Source: Akanthomyces muscarius (lineage: Eukaryota > Ascomycota > Sordariomycetes > Hypocreales > Cordycipitaceae). Taken from it: a stretch of 64,000 bases of DNA. Each line of letters opens with the position of its first letter. Within the stretch, counting starts at the first letter, position 1. The notes beneath the pieces were generated by a model. That model was not told the origin of the DNA and searched no databases. It worked only from the letters and a program-made list of their open reading frames with translations. The stretch is from the NCBI RefSeq assembly GCF_028009165.1, contig NC_079241.1, positions 4,154,001-4,218,000 on the forward strand, given 5' to 3'. Made by a program: the position numbers and the translations under genes. Of the stretch, positions 56,902 to 64,000 are shown one piece after another.

Positions 56902-56943
56902 GGCTTCGCATAGGCTTCGCATAGGCTTCGCATAGGCTTCGCA
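56902..56943 (+). repeat. 11-bp tandem repeat, 3.8 copies
   Basis: The unit GGCTTCGCATA starts at 56902, 56913, 56924 and 56935 without mismatch, the last copy truncated. Confidence 0.95.
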
Positions 56944-58464
56944 AGTGCTGTCTACGTCAAAAAGTAAAGAAGACCAAACACTTGGGGTATTCATTCGTGG
57001 CTCGTAGGCAAGCGGCTGTGACGGGCGGGGGCGAGAACAGAAGGAGGATGATAGAACGAGTGCGCTTGGTTGCACCAGGACGGCGCAGCACCGTGGCTGC
57101 TAGTGGTGGCGCCTGAGCTGGCTGTGTCATCATGGATATCAGCACATTGGCATTGGCACTTTGGCACCCCCACCGGCGACACGCCCCCCCTTTGCGAGCC
57201 CCCTGCAAGCTAGCGCGCCCAGCAACTGAGGTCCAGGTAACGCTGTCGCAACATTTGAAAACAAACAAGCCGATAACAAGTGAGAAGAAGGATTGTGGAC
57301 CGGCGAAAACTCTCTGGGCGGCGCATGTGTGGCCGAGGTGGATGTTGCCGTCTGACGAAATTGTTGCGCAGACAGCAGACGGCATCTACCAGCACGTTGG
57401 TACGAGTGTGAACAAGGAGAAAAGGATGTATGTAGCGAGAAGGTACGGATGGGCTGGGCGAAGCAGCGAGGGGATGACGGGCGACTCGACGCAACTTGCT
57501 TTTCGCCAGCGCACATCAAACATGAGGGTCCTGGGCTGGGCGCGGGTGGGCAGGCGTGGCAGCAAAGGCAGCGTGCAGTGCAATTTCACTGGCTTCCTGA
57601 TCCGGCCCAGCGCTGTCTCTGCTGCATTCGCCTGGGTGTGTGGCGCCACAGTGCTGGGGACTGGGAGCTGGGAGGTGTTGGAGCAGCAGTCGCGTCGGCG
57701 GAACGGGGCCTTGTTGCGCCCGGTAAGTTGGTGCTGCAGCAGACTCCGACTCCATCCAAGGCAAGCCGTGCCGTATCCGCAGCCAGGTGCCAGGGCATTG
57801 ATTGAATGAAAGTTTTCGTTCAGGCAAGGAAGCGTGGGGAGGAGGGGAGAAGAGAGGCACGTACACGGGAGAGGGAGCGAGATGGAGAAAGTGCATCAAC
57901 GCGCCCAGACGTGCAGCGTGCAGCTGCAGAGGCAGAGAGAGCTGACGAGGGTGCGACAAGTGCAGCCTGAGGCATCAACACGTCCAAGCCCGCCATGCGC
58001 CCACGCACGCGGCACTAAAAGTCGAGTGAGATAGCACATCCCACGGATTCCCACCGCCTATTCGAAGTTTGGTCTAGCGTCGTTTTTGGTTTTGCACCTT
58101 CGGCAAACCAGAGTCTGAGCTGGACGCTGATGGCCCGCTCTTGAGGGGGTCCTTGTCTGCCTGCTGGAACAACACAGCGCCGCGGCCGGGCTCGCTCGCA
58201 ATGCAGCAGAGGAGAGGTGAGGAGAGGAGAGGACACGACGGGACTGCGCAATCCGCCCACCCGCTGCCTGGTGCAGCGCCCTTCTCAGCACTCGAGACGG
58301 GCGGCGGGTCAGATTACAGCGAGGATGGCGAGTCCCAGGTGGCCCCCCCTTCCTGTCCCTCCCCAACAGCCAGCCCTGCACGCGGCCAGCAGGCGACTCA
58401 GGACCACCACCACCACGGTTGGATCGACTCTCTGCCTGCTCGTCGCCTGCTTTCCCAAGAGGCC

Positions 58465-58481
58465 AAAAAAAAAAAAAAAAA
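58465..58481 (+). repeat. A17 homopolymer
   Basis: Seventeen consecutive A residues in the interval upstream of SET3. Confidence 0.9.
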
Positions 58482-59235
58482 CTGCCCACCTGTGCAAAGT
58501 GCTAGCGGTACGAGAGTACCCAAGTACCCACCCCGGCGCCCAATGAATGGCGCGCCGCTCCTCTTGCTGGTGGGATTGCCAAAGTAGTTAGTTTGCAGCA
58601 GCGAAAGCGACCAGACCGGCCTGTTCTGCGCTTTCCTGTCGCTCCTCCCCGGCCGTCCTCCCCGTTTCCATTTCCTACCTTCGCCCTCACCACGACTTTT
58701 TCTCGACACACTGCTCCCTCTCTCGTTATTATTACCTCGTTATATCGTCGCATTCCTCTTCTATCACTCTGGTCTCTCTATATTGACCTTGTACATCTCT
58801 TTTCCTTTTGTTCTTCTGCCCTTGCGACAACTGCGTCCGCTCCTCTCGAATTCATTTTCCTCGCTCCCGCTTCCTCGTCGGGTTGGTTTTACGTTCTCGT
58901 CCGGCTGTCGCCTACCTCCGCAAACTCGCTGGACGCGTTGCACGATACTGTTTTGGCGCTCGCTCTGACCGTCTCAACACGTTTCTCGCTGTTTTCTCGA
59001 GCGCGGCGCGACTCTGCTGTCCCGGCTGCTCCCAGCGATCCGAATAGCCTCGCTCCCTTCTTCTCGCCACCACGAGCTGCGACGACCGGCCGATCGATAC
59101 AACGCGGTTCGCAATAGCCATAACCACTGGCATCTCGAATCTCCAGCCGAATTTTGAAGCGATCGATCCTTCCTGGCACGCGTCTACCAAGGCGTCGCCA
59201 TGCTGTCAAGACCGCGAGCGTAATTCGATTGACGA

Positions 59236-62016
59236 ATGACGTCTCTACCGCAACATATACAACCTCTGTCTTCTGCGAACTGCTCCCAGATTATGACCGA
59301 AAACCCTGTACCGCTGCCAACGCAAGTCGCGGCTCCTAGTCAGACCTCCCTCACCTCTCCCGCTAGTGCACCCCCTGCCAAGGAGGAAACAGAACCCAGC
59401 GCTGAGATTGGCGAGGAAGAACCGTACACCATCAAGTGTATTTGCAACTTTTCTGACGATGATGGAAACACGATCTATTGCGAAACTTGTGACACATGGC
59501 AGCACATTGACTGCTTCTACCCTGACAACAGGGACGAGGCTATCCGCGAGGACTTTGCTCACTCTTGTGCGGAGTGCAAGCCTCGGCCCCTCGACCGCCA
59601 AAAGGCTATCGAACGAACCCTCCGATTAAGAAATGGCGCTGTCCCAGGGGGGGACTCGCCTGACAAGAAAGGCAAGAGGCCACCCTCCACCAAGAACGGC
59701 AAGAAGCGCTTAAAGCCCTCCGAGCTGTCCTTGAACGCGCCAAACGGGGCAATCGAAACCGGAAAACCGCCCAATTCCGCCGAGAATCTATCCAAAAAAC
59801 CAAAACCCTCCCACAAAGCCTCGCAATCCGTCGGCTCACTGCCGTCAAAGCGCAGCCCCTCCTTTGCCAACCCTCGTTCTAATCCCGCACATCCTCCCAG
59901 TCCTGCCACAACTCCTCCCGACCTCCCCGACGACTTCCAGATTCATCACTACTCTGCGGGTTTCTATTCTCTCTACAATGAACACGATGTACCCGATACC
60001 CATAATAATGCCTTTGCCAGTTTGGCTATTCCCACTGCTCTGTCGCGCTGGCTGCGAGAGCCCGATGCGATGAAACAGGAGGTTGGTCGCACGCATACCG
60101 ACGTCTTTCAAGACGAGCCGGCGAATTCGGATGACAAGAGACCGGAGCTCGAAGTGAAGGACGCTACTCGCTCTCTGGAGCAAGGCACAACGCTGCGATG
60201 GCGCTACGTCAAATCTACTGCGCCTATTGAAAAGGACGTGCCTCTGATTGAGCTCAACGGCGAAATTGGCTTCCAAAAGGACTACTGCGCCAACCCAGAT
60301 AATCTTTGGGGCGATCTGTCATCACCGCTCCCTTTCGTCTTTTTCCATCCCGTCCTGCCGCTCTACATCGACACGAGAAAAGAAGGCTCCCTTGCGCGTT
60401 ATGTGCGACGCAGCTGCAAGCCCAACGCTCAACTCGACACGTATCTGTCCGGGGGATCGGAATACCACTTTTGGCTCGTTAGCGATCGTTACATTGCTGC
60501 TAGCGAACAAATCACATTGCCATGGGACTTCCGACTGGAAAAAAGCGTCTGTGCGAGGTGGCTCCACCTCCTTGGATTGAGCGACGACGAAAGCGCAACG
60601 CAGGATGAAACGGAGCTGGAAGAGTCGGAATACATTGCCATTTCTAACTGGATCGACCGCATTCTCTCAGAATATGGTGGCTGCGCCTGCGACCTGGAAA
60701 ACAACTGTGCATTCGCCCGCTTCCATCGGCACTATTTCCACGTCCGTGGCCATGGTCGCCCGGGCAAGAAAAAGTCTCGAAAGTCTCGCAATCATACTGT
60801 GTCTCCCACCAGCACTGGCCACGCCACTAACAGCCGTGCTGCGAGCGAGGGGCATGTCGACGAAATGACCGATAGCCATGCGAAATTTGAAACCATGTCT
60901 TTGACCAGTAAGCCTGCCAGCCGAGACCCAACACCAGTGAGACAGGGCTCGTTCGATCAGCTTGGGATACTCACGGAGCCTACGGATCGCGATAAACGCA
61001 AAGTGGCCATGGTCGAAGACTCGTTCCGTCGTATGGAGCAGCAACCTCCACCAAGAAAGAAGAAGCGCGTTTCCGATGGCACATCCTCCACAAAATCCAA
61101 GCCTCGCTCTGGCTCTTCGGTATCAGGCGGTTATGTCGATGCAGGAACATCCAGGAGCAAAACAGGATCCCCAGCTAGCTCAGCATCACCCAATCTGCCT
61201 TCGAACCCTTTCAAGAGCACGGCCTTGACGCAAAGGCCTCGCCCGTCGTCTTCCGGTTCTCGACCGTCATACTGTGACGCAGCAGTTCAGACGGACCCGG
61301 TTGAGGGCGAGTGGTTTAGTGAGCCATGTCGTTTGCCGGCCCCCAAAAAGAAGATCATCTCTTTATCTCGCCGACTGCTCAATAACCGGTATCGCATCAA
61401 GTCAGAGGACACAACGGAGCAGAAACCAAATATTGTCGACGTTGCACCGAAGGCTGCGATGGATATCGATGCTCCTGTCAATGCGCCTGCGGATTCTGAT
61501 ATAAGAGACGACACACATGCCGATACGTCACAGCCAGATGCAGTCATGCCCGATGCGCCCGCGCTGCTGACTGAGGGAATGAATGGTACTGCTGACACGT
61601 CTTTTAAGTCCAAGACGCCTGACTTGCGCGTGCAGATGCCACCAGTCCCGACGTTTGACAACAGCGGACTGCCGGCACCTATTGGTACGACTCCACTGTC
61701 AGCATCTGGCGCTATGGCATTGTCACCTTTTGCAGCTAATGGCATGCCGAGCCCCTTTCCACAGCCCGCTATCAACGGTGCGATCGCTAGGCAAAGTCCT
61801 GCTAAGAAGAAGCTCAGCTTAAGCGACTACACAAAGAGCCGGATGAGGAAAGGCGGCACCAAGGAAGTGAATGGGCCCGGGTTGCTTAAGTCGACCCTTT
61901 CGAGCCCAGAGGATATCAAGGTTGAGATAACGACCGAGACCCAAGGCATTGAAAAATTGGAGGAAGCTCAACCACTGTCGAGCGCTCACACAAATGGTGT
62001 GGTTGAGAAAGTGTAG
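59236..62016 (+). CDS. set3: PHD and SET domain protein of the Set3 histone deacetylase complex
   Basis: Intronless, 926 aa from the ATG at 59236; a second in-frame ATG at 59293 (MTENPVP) could also be used. A C4HC3 PHD finger spans about residues 64-115 (IKCICNFSDDDGNTIYCETC, then WQHIDCF and HSCAEC). A SET domain lies at about 315-440: LRWRYVKSTAPIEKDVPLIE, VRRSCKPNAQLDTYL, and YIAASEQITLPWDF. The RRSCKPN replaces the catalytic NHxCxPN, as in Set3/Set4 proteins that lack clear methyltransferase activity. The C-terminal half is disordered. In yeast Set3 scaffolds the Hos2/Hst1 deacetylase complex and its PHD reads H3K4me2 (family knowledge). Confidence 0.9.
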   Translation: MTSLPQHIQPLSSANCSQIMTENPVPLPTQVAAPSQTSLTSPASAPPAKEETEPSAEIGEEEPYTIKCICNFSDDDGNTIYCETCDTWQHIDCFYPDNRDEAIREDFAHSCAECKPRPLDRQKAIERTLRLRNGAVPGGDSPDKKGKRPPSTKNGKKRLKPSELSLNAPNGAIETGKPPNSAENLSKKPKPSHKASQSVGSLPSKRSPSFANPRSNPAHPPSPATTPPDLPDDFQIHHYSAGFYSLYNEHDVPDTHNNAFASLAIPTALSRWLREPDAMKQEVGRTHTDVFQDEPANSDDKRPELEVKDATRSLEQGTTLRWRYVKSTAPIEKDVPLIELNGEIGFQKDYCANPDNLWGDLSSPLPFVFFHPVLPLYIDTRKEGSLARYVRRSCKPNAQLDTYLSGGSEYHFWLVSDRYIAASEQITLPWDFRLEKSVCARWLHLLGLSDDESATQDETELEESEYIAISNWIDRILSEYGGCACDLENNCAFARFHRHYFHVRGHGRPGKKKSRKSRNHTVSPTSTGHATNSRAASEGHVDEMTDSHAKFETMSLTSKPASRDPTPVRQGSFDQLGILTEPTDRDKRKVAMVEDSFRRMEQQPPPRKKKRVSDGTSSTKSKPRSGSSVSGGYVDAGTSRSKTGSPASSASPNLPSNPFKSTALTQRPRPSSSGSRPSYCDAAVQTDPVEGEWFSEPCRLPAPKKKIISLSRRLLNNRYRIKSEDTTEQKPNIVDVAPKAAMDIDAPVNAPADSDIRDDTHADTSQPDAVMPDAPALLTEGMNGTADTSFKSKTPDLRVQMPPVPTFDNSGLPAPIGTTPLSASGAMALSPFAANGMPSPFPQPAINGAIARQSPAKKKLSLSDYTKSRMRKGGTKEVNGPGLLKSTLSSPEDIKVEITTETQGIEKLEEAQPLSSAHTNGVVEKV

Positions 62017-62678
62017 GAATTTGTTGAGGTGTATATATAATGTGGAGAGCAACCTGCTGCTGCAATGGTTGCATGATGAAGATGCGATTACTGGTTTCAA
62101 CACTTTGCGGACTATACCACTGTTTGAGGCGTTAGGGAGGCAAAAGGAAAGGAATTTTATGGTTTTTTTTTGGCGCTTGACTGGAGAGGGTTCGTTTTCT
62201 ATGGACTGGACATGGACTGTGTGGCAAGGTGCCCATGGCGAGATCGAGGGCTCGTGTCCAACATTCGACTGGTCATGATTCTTCGTTTCTTTTTTATACA
62301 GATTTTAAAAACGGAGCGACGCGTGGTACATGGGAGATATGGGTACGGTACTGGTGTACCGCCGCGGATCAAATGCCCCTCTGGTCGGTCACCTTTTCTT
62401 CTTTCTGGTTGTATTTATAGGCATACTATTTTCGGAACGGGATTGATACCTTTTTGTGCATCACCCTATGCATAGGCAAGAAATGTCCCATGTATAGGGA
62501 ATCGTCTCTTTTTTTGAACTGAATACAAAAACATTCAAGATCGTCATTGTTTACGGGTATCATTGTGTGTTTGATTAAGTCTACTGCGTATAATGCTATA
62601 GCAACTTCTTTCTTCTGGCCATCGTACATGTCTATATCTAAAACATCTTCACTGTTTCCTCCTGGTTTTCAAGTCTGT
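62017..62678. other. Intergenic between convergent SET3 and ALG7
   Basis: 3' UTRs only. T-rich tracts occur near 62165 and 62510. Confidence 0.6.
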
Positions 62679-64000
62679 CTAAAGCTGTTCCGTACTCCAA
62701 TTATCTTCCTTAAAGACGACCAGGGCGAGTCTGTGCCGGACAAAGAGGCCAAAGAGGCCAAGGCCGAGCTGCAGGAGCGTAATCTCGGTGGCGAGGCGAT
62801 CCTCGCGCAGCGGCCCGCGCCAGACGAGCCAGAGGTTCAGCAGCGTAAAGTTGCTCGTCTCGACGAAGCGGCCCTCATCGTCGGTGACGACCTTGAGCAG
62901 GCGCAGCTTGGCGAGCAGACGGAGGCCGAGGGCGACGAGCGGGTGCGGCTGGCGGCTGGCGGGCCAGGGCGTGACCGAGGGCTCGAGGAGGCCGGTGCGG
63001 GCGTTGAAGCGGGGCATGCGGTGTCGCGGGCAGGGCACGAGGCCGAAGATCTGGGGCGTCGAGTAGGCAAAGTTGAAGAACTGGGGGACGAGCAGGAGGC
63101 CGAGCGTCTTGGAGAAGTGGCCGAGGATGCCGACGACGGCAAAAACCATGCCGGAGAAGTAGCAGTAGGTGTCGCCGACGAAGACGCGGGCGGGATACCA
63201 GTTGTGGCAGAGGAGGGCGGCGGAGACGCCGATCCAGGGCAGGAGGAAGTAGAGGGAGAAGAGGTGGGAGTCGGTGGCCGGGTGCGGGTAGGGCGTGGCG
63301 AGGTAGAGGACGTCGTTGAAGGCGAGGAGGAGGGCGACGACGACGCACTGGGACACCTCGATGCCGTTGATGCCGGCGAGCATGTTGATGCTCTGCGGAC
63401 AGAACATGGCTATGCAGGCCATGTAGAGGTAGTAGAGCGGGCCGAGGTCGAAGAGCTCGCCGAGGTAGGGCTGCAGCTGCACGGGGATGACGATGCTCGT
63501 CACGTCAAAGTCGACAAAGTAGACGACGAGGATGGGGATGGCGGCCAGGCCGGGGATCCACCACTTGTGCCGCCAGCGAATGTCAAAGAGGTCGTCGCCG
63601 ATTCCGAGGAGAGCAATAGTCTGCAGGGAGATGATGGCGCCCAGGTACGAAGCAAGCTAGGCGTGGCCGTGTTAGTCTGAGCTTTCGAAAACCTTTTAGC
63701 CAGGCGCATACATACCTTGCTGTGGGGGAACCGGTGGAGGAAGCGGCCCTCGTTGACGTGCTCGGCCTTGAGGACGACGTCGCGGTTGCCGCCGCCGCTC
63801 GTGGCGGCGACAATGTCCTTGTAAAAGGGAAAGGGGATGAAGACGATGACGGTGAGCAGGTAGACGGCGGCACAGACGGCGCCCATGCACTCGGGCAGCT
63901 CGACCCTGTTGACCTTGGAGAGGTCGCGCCCGCGGAAGCCGGCCTTGATAAAGGTCGGGCCGAGCCAGCGGATCATGGCGTAGCAGAGCGCAAAGGCGGC
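62679..64000 (-). CDS. alg7: UDP-GlcNAc:dolichyl-phosphate GlcNAc-1-phosphotransferase, C-terminal part
   Basis: The gene enters from the right edge. Exon 64000-63716 and exon 63656-62679 (59-nt intron, phase 0) give 421 residues of the C-terminal part; the first exon(s) lie outside. Multiple membrane helices alternate with the conserved cytosolic loops. Seen are GAIISLQTIALLGIGDDLFD with the Asp pair and the RWRHK following, INMLAGINGIEVSQC (the NxxxGxNG loop), and VFVGDTYCYFSGMVFAVVGI with the active-site Asp. The C-terminal NFTLLNLWLVWRGP is also typical. The enzyme starts N-glycan assembly at the ER membrane and is the target of tunicamycin. It is convergent with SET3. Confidence 0.95.

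Larger units (their letters stand above)
55133..59235. other. 4.1-kb interval without a supported gene; right end is the SET3 leader
   Basis: Open frames here lack ATG starts or family features. A hydrophobic stretch read on the minus strand at 56494-56435 begins at TTG, not ATG, and is not accepted. The interval contains an 11-bp tandem repeat (56902-56943) and an A17 run (58465-58481). From about 58,620 a pyrimidine-rich leader runs up to the SET3 start. Confidence 0.5.

Noticed and set aside
1..64000. CRISPR arrays, bacterial operons, phage or insertion-sequence elements
   Set aside because: None seen; gene structure is eukaryotic throughout and no transposase or reverse transcriptase fragment is readable.

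Overview
The window looks like nuclear DNA of a filamentous ascomycete (Pezizomycotina). Genes carry short GT-AG introns of about 47-130 nt with CTAAC/TACTAAC branch sites. tRNA genes are interrupted next to the anticodon. The gene set is fungal (Zn2Cys6 regulators, GNA-3 type G-alpha, MDV1, NUR1, LEU1, SET3, VPS17, ALG7). The G-alpha protein resembles Hypocreales orthologues as I remember them, so a hypocrealean Sordariomycete is my inference; the species is unknown.

Layout. The left part (1-13,860) is gene-poor and partly decayed. It begins with the N-terminus of a mitochondrial carnitine carrier (minus). A ~3.8 kb stretch follows with no supported gene but a diverged ~50-bp repeat. Then come an unrecognised two-exon coiled-coil gene, a tRNA-Pro(CGG), a 5'-truncated short-chain dehydrogenase relic and a Zn2Cys6 regulator with several disabling lesions.

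From 13,863 onward the window is mostly conserved housekeeping or signalling genes: GNA-3, CDC45, a tRNA-Ser, NCS-1, an RKM5-like methyltransferase, a divergent Zn2Cys6 regulator / DHA2 transporter pair, CSN6, two tRNA-Phe genes, VPS17, BCP1, ARO7, MDV1, an MIT/coiled-coil protein (possibly Atg38), a JmjC protein, LEU1, a membrane-anchored protein split by one TAG codon, NUR1, V-ATPase F, an NPC2-like lipid carrier, SET3, and the C-terminal part of ALG7 running off the right edge.

The genes do not form one pathway. Local pairs that share promoter regions are the Zn2Cys6 regulator with the DHA2 transporter, VPS17 with BCP1, ARO7 with MDV1, and NUR1 with V-ATPase F.

The most unusual object is the tRNA-Ser(UGA) at 19,874-20,015. 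Besides a short canonical intron it has a 51-nt insertion in the D-loop with every hallmark of a spliceosomal intron (GTAAGT, TACTAAC, CAG). Removing it exactly restores a normal serine tRNA. A spliceosome-type intron in a Pol III tRNA gene would be remarkable. Second is the 830-codon gene at 48,501-51,099, open in one spliced frame except for a single TAG at codon 294 that would remove its C-terminal hydrophobic region.
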